Assembly: GCA_013407085.1 (NCBI GenBank)
Contig: JACCGJ010005542.1
Coordinates: forward strand, 1 to 64,000
DNA: 64,000 nt
Origin: Atriophallophorus winterbourni
Lineage: Eukaryota > Platyhelminthes > Trematoda > Plagiorchiida > Microphallidae
Direction: 5' to 3'
Shown here: piece by piece, positions 36,740-48,619 of the stretch
How positions within the stretch are numbered: the first letter of the stretch is position 1
How the letters are laid out: each line of letters begins with the position of its first letter
Made by a program: the position numbers and the translations under genes
The notes under the pieces: generated by a model
The model's database searches: none
What the model saw: only the letters and a program-made list of their open reading frames with translations
Told to the model about the DNA's origin: nothing

Positions 36740-38235
36740 AATTATATAGAGTATTTAGGAAATGATGTACCGCAGTTGCAGTCACAACCGTGCTTGAAAC
36801 TCCATACAGAATTGTAGGATAGAAGTTCTTCAGGATGAATGTTCCAGAAGTTCATGACCCTGAGGCAGAAAACGTTTTTCACGGAGTCTTGCCGACATCG
36901 CTTCTTAACAAGTTTAAGTGATTGGCCCCGGGTTATCAGCTCAGGACTTAAGACAATGAAGTATTTCATTAGAACGCCACTCCAAGATCCACTCCACTCA
37001 AGATCCTAATGGTTTTAATGAAGTCATCTCTTAAACTTCGGCGCCTAATGGAGTAAATAACGATAGACTTCAACCTGCAGTTTACTGTTTGCTTGCCTGA
37101 CACTAAATCAGGAGAGATGCAAGACGTTTTACGCTTCCATGTCGAAGGATGTCCTTCTTGTAGTGAGTACACCACGTTTGAACATAAGATTTAATTTGCG
37201 GCCAAACTGATGCCTTGTAAAATGACATGAATACGTCAGGTCTTCTTCTCGATGCAATGTTTTTAGCCGAAAAGCTATCTTTCGTGCACGCTGAGCTGCA
37301 GCAGCACATTGGTTCTCACATTTAAAGTCAGCCATAAACAGTGCTCCCAAATTCTTGACACACTGTGCTGAGGCAACACTTATGGGAATTTCCCTACCTC
37401 TAGACCGAAATATTATAACTCAGTGCTGACAATCAGTTGGCTCTTATTAAGGTTCAGTGGGAGGTCCGACTGATATGACTAGTTTATGACCCGCTTAAGG
37501 TCTTGAATCAGGGCTCTTGTGTCCGTTGATCCGATTAACTTCATATCATCTGCGAAAATAAAGAATGGCTACTTCACGGCATATGAAAAATCATTAATAA
37601 AAATCAGGAATTTAAGAGGACCGACCACTGAACCTTGAAGGACCCCACCGATCACGTCGGTTTGGCTAGACAACGTGGATCTTATCACAAATCTGAATGA
37701 TCTACATATAAGAAATTCTTTTATCCAATCAAGAAGACTACTCCGTATGCTTTCTGCTGCTAGCTTGACCTCAAGAAGGCGGTAACTCACTGAATCAAAA
37801 CTTTTGCTAAAATCTAGGTAGAGGCTTCTGCTGGCTTTCCTTCGTCTAGCATTTTAGTGGCAGTATTGAGGGAACTAATTACGTTAGTCAGGCAAAATTT
37901 ACCTTTAAGAAATCTATGTTCAGTTACACTCAGTAGAGAATGCTGACAATGATGCTGACAGATTTTGTCACACAATAGTTTTTCCAATACTTTCGAGATG
38001 ATGCCTGTCAGGCTGACAGGTCTATAGATTTCAAGAGTTGACATGCAATCACCCTTGTGTATTATCACTAATATGATTTTTTTCCACTCAACAGGCACTA
38101 CCCTTAGGTACAAGCATGAATTGAAGAGCTTGCATAACGGCTCGGCAAGCACCAAGGCCAGATTCTTTAGCAAAATTAAGTGGATACCATCCTGTATCTC
38201 AGCTTAGTTGACGCGAACATGGTTAAGTGCGCCAT
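36740..38235 (-). mobile_element. CR1-like element, family D copy 1 (RT region, minus strand)
   Basis: Minus-strand frames follow a CR1-type RT. IQDGIHLILLKNLALVLAEP and YRPVSLTGIISKVLEKLLC (38220-37960) come first. A motif B variant GGVLQGSVVGPL is near 37640. An intact FADDMK catalytic block is near 37550. Thumb blocks follow (QRARKIAFRLKTL, YSCHFTRHQFGRKLNLMFK), then the C-terminal MKYFIVLSPELITRGQ near 36965. Frames change several times. It is the same family as 41240-42240: compare AAQRARK and the KYF-VLSPEL block. Confidence 0.75.
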
Positions 38236-38414
38236 ACACATAAGTCTAATTGAAGTACAACTCATCTAATACAAGGGCACTGGGTGGCAATATAAGCAGC
38301 CCAGAGGGTTCGTTTGAAAAATTCAACCGTCATTGGGCGCTACTGAAAAACATTCCAAGCTAGTCGTTACTTTCTAAATCATAACTCTCCCTGTGCTACT
38401 CACAACTCTTCTTC

Positions 38415-38702
38415 TCATAGGTCATTATGATCATTCAGAGCATCCTCTCTAATTTCCTGGGCCTGCCTGGAAATCTGAGTGGATGAATGTGGGGACTGAA
38501 TAGTAGGAAAACGAAAAGAGGGAACATGAGGATCAAATTCACTAGAAAGTCCGTGCGGTTGACTCACGTTAGTAGGGGGTGCGGGTGGGATCGGAAGGGT
38601 AACGGAAATCTTTTCTTCCATGTTGGATACGGTTGAATTTTCGATTTGCTTGATGTTTTTCGCTTCGTTAAAATGTTTTGGCATACTTCTAGTTGTTGCC
38701 AT
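38415..38702 (-). CDS. Small ORF, possible retroelement ORF1 start
   Basis: A 95-codon minus-strand frame with a true ATG, starting MATTRSMPKHF and ending DHNDL. It is Pro/Ser-rich with no fold recognised. The opening resembles the short basic starts of the CR1-like ORF1s in this window (MVMTRKS in family B, MVLRGSK in family A). It lies between endonuclease-like (39.3 kb) and RT (38.2 kb) pieces on the same strand, which is not the normal order for ORF1. It could be a rearranged ORF1 piece or chance. Confidence 0.25.
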   Translation of the reverse strand: MATTRSMPKHFNEAKNIKQIENSTVSNMEEKISVTLPIPPAPPTNVSQPHGLSSEFDPHVPSFRFPTIQSPHSSTQISRQAQEIREDALNDHNDL

Positions 38703-39139
38703 ATTCTAATCGTCCAAAGATTACCCAGAAATAGTTGAGTACTGTAAATGACGATATCCAAATAGCTCAAAAATTGTAATCTATAATCGTTTCCAACCCG
38801 GTTAGAGTTACGCGCAAGAATTGTCAAACGTTGCAAAACCAATTTATTCTTAATGAACAATTTTCTATAAATAGCGGTACTGAATAAATATACACAAATG
38901 CAAAATCCTACCTCAACACTGAAAATCCGGGATTAGTTTTAATAACAATTACGAGCGTCCATAAGCAGAAAATATGGCGCAGGTGAAATCAAGTAAAATG
39001 CGAGCCAACAAATGACGGGAAATATTAAAAAATAAGAAGAAGGTAAAGATGAAGACAATTTCTAGTAAAATATTCAAAAACCTCAAAAATGAATGTGTAC
39101 AATTTGTTAGGAGCACAAAATAGGTAGTCCAGACAGGCC

Positions 39140-39410
39140 AAATAATTAACTTAACTTAAATCTGAGTATCACATTTACAATAATATATAATATTCTATGG
39201 TCACCGTTAATGAAAGATAGAATTACCTCCAGGTCAGCTGCAGTAGGGTTCAGAGTGGAGACTTGGTCTAAGATATTGTCATTTCTGGTAGGTTTGTCAA
39301 TAAATTGTTTATATCCTGTTGCGAGTTTCAAAAATTATTACATCGAGTTTATAAACTTATCGCTTGATATAGTCCGAAAAATTACAATTCGCGAATCGCA
39401 AGAAATTGAA
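39140..39410 (-). pseudogene. CR1-like endonuclease C-terminal fragment
   Basis: The minus strand encodes GYKQFIDKPTRNDNILDQV followed by LEVILSFINGDHRILYI. The pattern YxxxVxxPTRxxNILDxV ... SDHxxL is the end of a CR1-type apurinic endonuclease; here SDH has become GDH. It probably belongs with the family D RT further down the same strand. Confidence 0.6.
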
Positions 39411-39419
39411 GCCTGATAG

Positions 39420-40700
39420 TAGATAGAGACACTTCTTTAATCTTAATAATAATATATATTCTTGGACATCCAAGGCATGCAATACATGATCAGTTTATCA
39501 AAATTTGAACAGCGAAAGAAAATAGAACAGTGCAAGTGACCGAAGTGAGCGGGATTTTTAAACATTTTATTTGTTCAATAATGGAAATGAATATACAATG
39601 TGTAAGAAAAAATTCTCAGTGTCTAATCAAAATAAAATTCCATTTAAATTATATCAAGATTTACGAATGGCAAGAATGCGAGAAACAAACAGAAATGGAA
39701 GGTAATTATGGAAAAAGTGGTGCGAATTTAAATGAAGTTTTCATAACAAAATGATAAATAATTTATATATGCATAATGTTTTTACGGAAATGTTGGTTAA
39801 AAAGATAAAAAAAAGTGAACATATATCCATCGAAATAAAAAAAAAATTCAAGAAATTGTGGGGATGAGAGAGGATGTGGTTAATAGCATAATACTTGGGT
39901 ACGCTGTGCTCCAATACTCTTGATCAATTGTCGACGAATCGAACCAAAATTTGTTCACCGGCCGGATTTTAGTTATCTGCAGGAGAGTGAATCGAATACG
40001 GAACAAATCTCGGGCGGATAGATTTCGAGCCAGTAACAGTGATGATTCGTTATTCGAAAACACTGGAATATAATGAAAGATTGTCTCTTCACCAGCTCGG
40101 TGAGAGGTCATCAAAGTAAAATAGTACATGATTCGAGAAATAAGAATGTACATTAAAAACATAATGCTTTTTGTTTTTATGTTTTTTTATTTTTTTGGTA
40201 GATTTTGTTATTTTGGACGTTTGGATAAAAATGTGACATTTCTAGGCCTCATACGAAATAAAAGACAGTTATATACATAATAGTGTATAGAAAATGTTAT
40301 CGATGGCAATGTTGAGATGAATTAGTGTAAAAGAATTTCTAGGGTCCGGTAACTTAACAGTTGAATTGCCAGTTATCCAGAGAATACAATCAGACCTCAT
40401 GATATACTAATATATGCAGATAGATGCGGAATAAGAAACCTGGGATCCCGTGAGAGTATAGAATAAATAGAAAAAAGTTTATCTTAAGGATTTAGGATAG
40501 TGAGTGAACGGTAAATGTTCCTACAAGCGTTTCAAATTTTCCTGAATACATTGAGAAAATTAGAATCTGAATTATTAGGTCTACGTAACGAAATAACAAC
40601 TTAAACATTCTTTGATTCTCTTAAACCGTTATTATATTTTATGGAGCCTAATTTGATCATGATATCCTTATACAAGCCAATAAATTTGTAGAAACTCTAT
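39420..40700. other. AT-rich stretch, repeat copy 2, no gene
   Basis: Contains the second copy of the short repeat (about 40085-40125). A 104-codon minus-strand frame at 40162-39848 overlaps it and is considered non-coding. Confidence 0.4.
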
Positions 40701-40751
40701 GCACTGAAATTAGTAAAAATAGTCCTGTTCTAAGAATAGCATTCTATTTAA

Positions 40752-40835
40752 TTTATGTATGAAATCACAGGCCTGATCCAGGCAAAGTGCCGCAAATTCA
40801 GAGACTGCACGTGGGCTTTTAAATGACTTGAAGAG
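40752..40835 (-). repeat. SINE-like dispersed repeat, partial inverted copy
   Basis: Reverse complement of the repeat seen at 57960-58020. The strings gcctgatccaggcaaagtgc and gactgcacgtgggct here match it in inverted form. Only the 3' half of the repeat is present. Confidence 0.7.
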
Positions 40836-41239
40836 ATGTATTCTCACTTCATGTGACATTCCAGCAGATTGTGCAAAAATACTTAAACAATTTTCTATTG
40901 TCCACATCTTAGTCTTCCAAAGGACTTGATTTTGACTTACAAAATCTTTATCAGTTTTTAACATGGCTATTAATTCTAAATCACTTGCATGAGATACGAT
41001 CTCACACATTGACTTTCACTGTCATTTTTCATAATTCGATGAAGGCGAGAATTCTAAAACGCGTTTCTTATTTAGAGCAATCCACCTGAATATGTTTTGA
41101 TTTCTTCAAATCGAAACATGTTTGAGAGAAATAATGATGTTGTTTTAGCCATTTACATGTGCATCGAAGAAAGCTTTATATCATGGCACCGCGAATCTAA
41201 ATACGTCGAATTACAGCGCAAAGTAACTAAATTTTGCCT

Positions 41240-42240
41240 TCAGATTTCTACTTGAAAAGGCATACGGGTTGGTCTATTTGCATGAATAAAGGCACTCCTT
41301 ACATATAAGACATTCAGAGTTCGGGTACGGTCTACGCATTTGAACCAATCCGACGTGATTACTGGGGTACCCCAAGGGTCACTACTCGGTCCACTTTAAT
41401 TCCTGATTTTCATTGATGAATTGTCGTCTGCATTGAAGTGTCCATGCTTTATACTTGCAGGTGATGTGAAGTTCATCTGATCAACAGATAAAGATATATT
41501 GATGCACGAATGTGAACGGGTCAAAAACTGTTCATACCTTTGGGACCTCCCACTGGAACTTACTAAGTGCCAACTTTTTTCAGTACTGGTTGACAAGCTC
41601 TCAGTCCAGGTGTCGGGACATTTTCTCAGTGTTAACGCCACACAGTATGTTGAGGATTTAGGAGTGCTAGTTAGGACAGACTTCAAATTGCAGCACCAAT
41701 GCAACATTGCAGCTCAACGTGCTCGCAAAGTGCTGTCTCGGGTGAGAACCGCGCTATCCAGCAGACGACCCAGTGTATTCATGTCCCTTTACAAGACATT
41801 AGTTCGGCCGCATTTAGAATATTGTATCCAGGCGTGATGCCATTAATACAAGAAGGACATCGTTTGACTCGAAAGCGTACAGCGTCTCACAACTCGCATG
41901 ATTGAGGGTCAGCGATGGAAACATTACGTGGAACGCATGAAATCCATAGATCTTTTCTCACTTTCGCGCCGTCGTTTCAGAGGCAACCTAATTAAAACCA
42001 TTAGGATCTTGAAGGGATTATGTGGCGTTATTATGAAGTACTTCTTTGTCTTAAGTCCTGAGCTGGGCATCCGCGGGCATTCACCCAAACTGTTAGATTA
42101 GATTTCCTGAAAAACCTTTCCAATCCCAGGGTTGTAATTATCTGGAACCGGCTTCTGGAAGAATTTATATCTCATTGTTCTGTGACGAGTTTAAAGAATG
42201 GTTTCGACCACATCTGTGGTAAGACTTTTTCCTGAATACT
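41240..42240 (+). mobile_element. CR1-like element, family D copy 2 (RT region)
   Basis: The plus strand encodes motif B GVPQGSLLGPL at 41364-41396, then FLIFIDELSSALKCP. The catalytic block is mutated to LAGDVK (Asp to Gly) near 41455. Downstream are YVEDLGVLVRTDFKLQHQC, AAQRARKVLSRVRTAL, YKTLVRPHLEYCIQA (41790-41835) and MKYFFVLSPELGIRG (42032-42075). Several stops and shifts are present. It is the plus-strand partner of the copy at 36740-38235. Confidence 0.8.
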
Positions 42241-42244
42241 CCCC

Positions 42245-43340
42245 CTAATTGCTATGCAAGATTACGTAATTCACCATTTTCAGCATCATCTGGAAAATAT
42301 TGTAAATGCTAGAGTTCTTTTTTTAATATACAACTCTACTTCAGCTGACCTTGCAGTGAATAGTGATGAATGGATTTTGTGGCTGTGTGTATTCCAGTTG
42401 TATGGCCATACAATTTTAACCCCGAGACAACCACACAAGAACGAAGACCGTGCGTGGATAAAGAGTGTATTGTATTTAGTGAGTGAGTTGATAATATACA
42501 TATGGTATTCAACATGTGAACATCGTTCACAGAGTTACTGAACAGAAAATCGGTGAAATTTGAGTGATAAATCTACATGGCATCATCGATAATCGAAAGA
42601 GAACGTTATTGTATCAGTTCACAAATTAGGATGATACAAAATATAACACTGTACAAACTACTATAGAATAACCCCCTAGACCGTTGGAAACAAGAAAAAG
42701 ACCCTGGAAAAAAGCATTAGGTTATAAAGTCATCAAACTTTGGGGCAAAATGGACCTTACGACCAGAACGTGTTTTTCTGTTAGGGTCGGGTAGTTTAAG
42801 GCACGAAGGAAATGGGGTTTTATCACGGGCATCATTGGTATGGTTGGTTATTGTATTAGACGTCAATTGGTGTCAAAATCCAAGTGCCCAAAATGGCAAC
42901 CAAATTCAACGACAATGTCCGACAATTGCATAAATAATGAATTAAAACAAAAGGTTCACCAAATATGTTAAACGAAGATTTCCAATAAGACAATTACAAA
43001 AAGCAAGGTTTAACATCTTTATTATGAAGAAATAATAAACAGAACCAAATTCAAGTCACGAAAACCAGTATTTTATAAAAGTCGGAAGTAGAAAGGAAAA
43101 AGAAGAATTTCAAAGCTACATGACACCTAACATGTCTCTTACATCCGAAAGTATCTGGGTACTCGTTTCGACTTGGACGACTATCGGCCTGCTATACTGA
43201 TACTGATACTCTCCAGTTAACCGGAAACAAGAAGGTGTGAAACTTACGAAAGTTATACTTAATATCGAATTGACAGGTGCTTAAACGCATACCGTCGAAG
43301 GAAATCGGGGCGTGTGATTGGCTTTTAGCCACCTCCAGCC
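42245..43340. other. Non-coding stretch before the CR1 array
   Basis: No recognisable coding sequence. The last 150 bp, up to the tandem tail at 43347, may be the 3' UTR of an otherwise missing CR1-like element. Confidence 0.4.
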
Positions 43341-43346
43341 TTGTGC

Positions 43347-43385
43347 AACTTGAACTTGAACATGAACTTGAACTGAACTGAACTT
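43347..43385 (+). repeat. (TTGAAC)n-type retroelement tail
   Basis: An imperfect run of ACTTGA/GAACT units (aacttgaacttgaacatg and onward). It resembles the (GAACT)n tail of family B at 52628-52637 and lies directly before fragment C, suggesting it is the 3' tail of a lost upstream element. Confidence 0.6.
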
Positions 43386-43390
43386 CAGAG

Positions 43391-44164
43391 AACTGGGAAT
43401 TCTAAAGATTATTGCAAAAACAGTGTACATCTCCCAAATATAATGATCAATTCCTTTATCAACAACAGCTAACCTTGAGATTTCTGGACAAACCTAAGCT
43501 GCTATATAAGGAGATCAACGCTCGAAGGAAAGTGAAAACATATATCCATTCGCTTAAGACACCATCGAGCCTATGCACGTCACCTGAAGAAGTCGCCAGC
43601 ACTTTGAGCGCGCAGCACGCTCCCATCTTTCCTGCTGACATTCACTCCGTGGTCATGCTTGCACAAGTGTCTCTGTGCCTTTATTGAGCTCAATCATCTT
43701 CGACCGCGACGCTGTCTACCACAAATGGATCCACCTGTGACAGAATAGCTCCCCGGGTATAGATCACATACACCCAAATCCTTGAATGCAATCGCAGCAT
43801 ATATAACCAACGATCTGGCGCTATATTTCCAGCGTTCACTCGACTCAGCCGAAGTTTCACAAACTTGGAAAGAAGGCATGATCACTCCGTTTTTTAAAGG
43901 AGGCGACCGCACCTTACCAGCTAATTACCGCCCGGTGAACTTGATGTCCGTGATCTCAAAGGTCAAGGAAACTATTATAGCTGACACCATCACGCCACCT
44001 TGAAAAAATAACATCCTTGCACATGAACAGCATGGTTTCCGGCCAGGACACTGATGCCTATTCAACCTCCTGTTGACCAGGGACGATTGGACAAAAGCCG
44101 TGGACTGCTGAGTTGCAGTGGACGTAGCATACCTGGATTCTTCGAAAGCCTTTGATAGAGTTGA
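43391..44164 (+). mobile_element. CR1-like fragment C, cut off inside RT motif A
   Basis: The plus strand encodes the linker before RT (LDKPKLLYKEINARRKVKTY), then DLALYFQRSLDSAEVSQTWK, EGMITPFFKGGDRTLPANYR and PVNLMSVISK (43800-43970). EQHGFRPGH follows, then motif A as YLDSSKAFDRV (44129-44161; Ser in place of Phe). It stops abruptly there, where family A copy 1 begins. Several stops show it was already dead. It is related to, but distinct from, family A. Confidence 0.75.
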
Positions 44165-44267
44165 ACTATTGACTATTACAAATTTGAATTTCGAGGTCAA
44201 CGTGGAATTTCGCACCGTCATTTTTATAACATTTTTAATTGAAGTTTTCAATATTACATTACTGACA

Positions 44268-44559
44268 ATGGTTCTCCGTGGCTCAAAAACTGTTTGTCGT
44301 AAATCGTCAACTAACATCAAATCAACCAATTACTCGTAAGAAATCTCAGGAATCCAAAAGCTCACCGGGACGTGCCGTTTGCGGTGAAACCGGATGTTCA
44401 ACTTCGGTTTTAGAAGGAATAGAATGCAGCATTTGTTGTTCCTGGTTTCATTCTGGTTGCTCAGGTTTGACGCCTGCTGATTTTATTGCCCACCAAAAAA
44501 TTCAACTATGCTCTGGTTTTGCAAAGCCTGTACACACAACCCCATTGTCCGTTTTCTGA
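44268..44559 (+). pseudogene. Family A ORF1, N-terminal PHD-finger part (copy 1)
   Basis: ATG at 44268 starts MVLRGSKTV. An extra A near 44310 shifts the frame, after which GETGCSTSVLEG and CSICCSWFHSGCSG give a C4HC3 (PHD-type) zinc finger. A one-base loss in the A-run near 44496 (six A against seven in copy 2) destroys the last CxxC pair. PHD-like fingers are common in CR1-clade ORF1 proteins, which act as RNA-binding chaperones. Confidence 0.75.
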
Positions 44560-44579
44560 ATAAACTGTTAGCTCAACAA

Positions 44580-45571
44580 TCGAAAAAATAGCATTCCTTG
44601 AAAAGCGACTGAGCCAATTAGAGGGAATAAATGTTTCTTCAAATTCTCAACCGTTGCAGATCGAAAAAATCGCACCTCATCCCGTTCCCACATTCGCGTC
44701 GTTAGTCGCGGGAAACTCACCAGCACCCAAAAGTGATGTTCCTCTTTCTACAGAGGAATTCACTAAAGTGATGCCATCAACTAGGAAGCCAGTTGCTTCT
44801 AAGAATTTCCATTGTCAGTCTGATTCATTGACAATAATATGCTCTAATGTGCCGGAAACTACGTCTCCCTGCTTTAAAACTCGTCAGCAAGCTGACACAC
44901 AGCAATGGCGTGCATTATGCGATACCCTTCACGTGTCTGCTGATCCAGTGAGTTTAGTACGTTTGTCACGTCACCCAAACTCACCTCATTTTGGCGAACC
45001 GAGACTGCTAAGAGTAACGCTCAACGCAATGGAAGATATCGAAAATGTCTTGCTTGCCGCTCACACCTTGAACCGGGGGTCAACTGCAATTCGTATACAT
45101 CCGGACATTCCCTGGAGTGAACGTCGACTGAAAAAGCAGCCATCGTATAATTGGAAAGAAGCCAGTGACAAAAAAAGTATCTTTCTCTATGGCGTTCCGG
45201 AACTCGTAGATGACGATGCCGCTAAATCTGCGACCCACGACTGTGATCAGTGGCGTTTTATTCAGTCGCAAAGCAGAATTTCCGGTACTCTTACTACTGC
45301 CGTCAAACGCTTACCGAATTCGCTCAGTTACAAGGGCCAGGGTCCAAAGATATTGAAAATTACTTTTCATTCTGAAGATATGGTTCACACTGCTCTACAG
45401 GCGTGGTACCAATTTAAACACCTAGCCCCCGCTGAAATTCGCTTGCGAGCGGCTGCTGACAAGCCAAAACCCAAGCATCCTATAACCACAGCGGTACCCC
45501 CCTCCCCTGACGTATCTGCACCATTCTCAAAAAATCTCCAACAGCCGACTACTTCAGAGTCGGCACAATAA
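44580..45571 (+). CDS. Family A ORF1, RRM-like part (copy 1), intact
   Basis: The frame is open from a coiled segment (IEKIAFLEKRLSQLEG, about 44580-44625) to TAA at 45569-45571. It holds two similar RRM-like modules. The first runs from SLTIICSNVPE to RLLRVTLNAMEDIENVLLAA. The second runs from SIFLYGVPEL through QWRFIQSQ and VKRLPNS to GPKILKITFHSEDMV. A Pro-rich end follows. A -1 frameshift signal lies at 45529-45564, just before the stop. The upstream frame is linked to the PHD part only through a frame change at TCG-AAA-AAA-TAG. Confidence 0.8.
45529..45564 (+). promoter_or_regulatory. Predicted -1 ribosomal frameshift signal, copy 1
   Basis: In the ORF1 frame (TCA AAA AAT) the heptamer A AAA AAT is at 45529-45535. 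It is followed by an 8-nt spacer and the hairpin GCCGACT-acttcag-AGTCGGC (45544-45564). The ORF1 stop is 5 nt after the hairpin. The -1 frame is open from here into the ORF2 endonuclease. Same layout as copy 2 at 54004-54039. Confidence 0.75.
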
Positions 45572-48273
45572 TTCCCCACGATGCGGATCCCTGTCTTTCA
45601 AGAGAAAGTCTGAATTGTTTATACACAAACGCTCAAGGTCTCATCAGCAAACTCCCAGAATTACGTACTCGGCATGCTTCTCACCCCTTTGATCTCATTG
45701 CTATTACGGAGACTTGGTTGTCGGATTCTGTAACAGACGCGGAAATGTCACTCACTGGAATGTCAGTCATTCGTAACGATCGTTTAACCAAAGGCGGCGG
45801 GGTTCTAGTATATTTTGCATCCTCATTTATTTGTGAACCTCTATCTCATCACTGCTCACATCTTGTAGACTCACTTTGGTGTAGTATTCATCTCAAAAAG
45901 CAGGATTATGTTCTCCTGGGTGTCGTTTACCGCCCTCCACAAAACGATCCTGATGCTAATAGGAAACATATTGAGTCCATGCGACATGCTTTATCTTTAA
46001 AATACAGTCATGTATTACTGATGGGAGACTTTAATTCGCCTAGTTTATCAACAATACATGCAAGTGATTTCTTTGCAACGGAACTTGATGGACTTATATC
46101 AACACACCCGCTATATAACCATGTGCGCGAACCTACAAGATTCCGTGGAGGAGATGTACCTTCTCTCCTGGATTTGCTGCTAACCAATGAAGAGCTGATG
46201 ATTGAAGAAACACACATTGAACCACCGCTTGGGAAAAGTGATCATGTAGTCCTAACGTTCTGTTACACTTGTTATGCGAGCTTTCCGGTTCAAACGTCAA
46301 AATCAAGAATGTAACAAATTATAATACTTTTCGAGACATCATGTCATCAAACACTTTTGATTTTTTGCTTAATGACACTCCTACAGCGACTTGGACTGAA
46401 TTTGTAACAAGATAGCACTTGCTTCTGAGCCATTTTTCTGTGGCCAAGACAATTCCCTTGAAATCGAAACCTCACAATTCTTTCGTACGCAGTAGAACAT
46501 GCAAATTAATGTGTTATAGAAACGCTGCATGGAATCGCTTCAAAGTGAGTCAATTGCTATCCGATTGGGAGTGCTACCGACATTTTCGTAATTATTGTAC
46601 TACACTAGTACGCCAAGACAAGCTGCACCACCAGACTTTCCTTGCAAACCGGTTTGCGTGTAACCCAAAGTCACTATATAAGTATGTCAACGAGCAGCAA
46701 CAGGTTCGCTCTGGTATCCCGCCACTACAAACTGATGGAGGTCCGACCACAAGTATGAAGTAGGCCGCAAATGCATTGAGAGCGCATTTCATGCCAATCT
46801 TCCCCAATTCGGCAAAATAGTTACCGCTATTTGAAGCCTGATCTTTCCTTCCATATTTCATCGGTTACATTTACTGCTACCCGAGTAGAAAAGCAGATAT
46901 TGCTGCTCCGTGCAAATTCTTCTGCAGGAATCGATCAAATCACGCCAGAGGCGGTACAAGCAGTCGCTAATGCCATTTCTGTGACGCAGGGATTTATCGG
47001 CCAGTCACATTAACTCCGGTGCTGTCCAAAATTATGGAGTCGATCATTGCAGAAGATATAATGAGCACATTCAAATTCTCCGGTCTGATCACTAGTAAGC
47101 AGCATGGATTTCGCCGTGGTCATTCATGCACTTCAAATTTACTCCTAGCTAGAGACAGTTGGACCAGATCAGTCAACCATGGATACGGAGTGGACGTTAT
47201 CTACCTTGATTTTTCTAAGGCTTTTGACAGAGTTCACTACGCGGTACTTATTCATAAGCTACGTACTCTTGGAATTGGCCCTCCACTCTTGACATGGATA
47301 GCTGCATTTCTGTCCTCCAGGACTCTTCGTGTGCGGGTGCGTGAGACGCTTTCCGAGACCTTCCCTACTGAATGTGGAGTACCCCAAAGATCGGTTCTTG
47401 GACCAAGACGCTTTCTTTTATTCGTCAATGACATCGGCAAAGAAGTGACATCCCAATTTCTAATGTTTGCTGATGACATCAAAATATGGCGCGAGCTTTC
47501 TTGCCAAAACGCTTTTAGCGACTTGCAGTCTGATTTAAATTTCCATTACGCCTGGTCCGTAGCGAACCATTCACCGTTCAATGCTGGAAAATGTCGTGTA
47601 CTTCGCATCCGAAAAGAGGGTAACCCCATTTATACACTGGGTGATGTCCAGCTCCTCGCTACTCGACAAGAGAGAGACCTTGGTGTGTTAGTTTAGAACG
47701 ACCTCGGATGTTCGGATCAATGTATCAAGGCATCACGTGTGACGAATCGAAACTTTAGTCTACTAAAGCGAGCTCTCGTTCGGTTTGACATACGCTTCTT
47801 TTCAGCCCTCCTAAATTCGTACGTTCACCCTCATTTGGAGTATGCGGTTTCCGTCTGGCATCCGTGGCTGAAGCGTGACGAACTTGTACTTGAGCGGCCT
47901 CAACGCCATGCCACGAGACTGGTAAAGGGGTTTGAGTGTTATACTTACGAAGATCGTCTCACTGCACTAAAACCTATTTTCATCCAAGTACCTTCGAATC
48001 CGTGGCGACTTGATACTGGCGTACAGGATACTCACTGAAGAATGCCATCCCTGTAAAGAACTGCTTGTGCTTGCTACCGGCAATCGTACGCGTGGCCATC
48101 GTTTAAAAATTGCCCATCAACGAAGCAGGTTGGACTGTCGTAAACACTTTTTTGCCGTGCGTGTTGCAAAAACCTGGAACAATCAACCACTCTTTGTTGT
48201 GTCTGCCCTTTCCCATTCTATTTTTAAAGACCGTTCAGATATGCACTTGTTTCATTTGCTTCATAACGTTTAG
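45535..48273 (+). pseudogene. Family A ORF2 (endonuclease-RT), copy 1, broken
   Basis: In the -1 frame after the slip site the protein runs DYFRVGTIIPHDADPC, then the endonuclease: LNCLYTNAQGLISKLPEL, LIAITETWLSD (catalytic Glu), LLMGDFNSPSL, TNEELMIEETHIEPPLGKSD. A frameshift follows near 46300. RT pieces include SSAGIDQITPEAVQAV, YLDFSKAFDRV, a motif B variant GVPQRSVLGP (Gly to Arg) and an intact FADDIKIW at about 47465-47490. A stop follows at VLV (about 47695) and the thumb continues to 48273. About 100 bp between motifs 1 and 2 is missing relative to copy 2. Confidence 0.85.
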
Positions 48274-48619
48274 AAAGCTATAACTTTCTATACTCTATGA
48301 TACTGCACTTTTTCCCGATTTTCAGCGCACAAACTGCTTTCAACTGGAAGTATCAACCAAAGTTTTGTGGTGCTCGCATCCCCATCCCTTACAGTATCAA
48401 CGTTTTTCTTCATTCGGACCTTAATTTTAACCCTGAACTTTCGAATCCATGTGTACAACATCCTGTGGTTTTCTTTTGAGCTTGTCGCTTTTTTACCACA
48501 ATATATTATTGACTGAACTGAGGAACTGAGGAGTGAACTTTGATTTCAAGGTCAACGTGGTATTTTGCTTCTTACGAATCCTTTGGTTTGTATTTATTTG
48601 ATTTTCATCGGATTTCAAC

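Larger units (their letters stand above)
44165..48515 (+). mobile_element. CR1-like family A, copy 1 (nearly full length)
   Basis: The element begins with ACTATTGACTATT, then a leader containing AGGTCAACGTGG (44194-44205). It carries ORF1 (PHD finger plus RRM-like domains), ORF2 (endonuclease and RT), a 3' UTR and an ATTGACT-type tail at about 48506-48515. It is very similar to copy 2 (52642-57107) throughout. Disruptions include an extra base near 44310, a lost A in the run near 44500, a shift near 46300, a deleted block before 47000 (the segment around YFQRLLDTVAV is missing) and a stop near 47695. ORF1's second half is intact. Confidence 0.9.
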
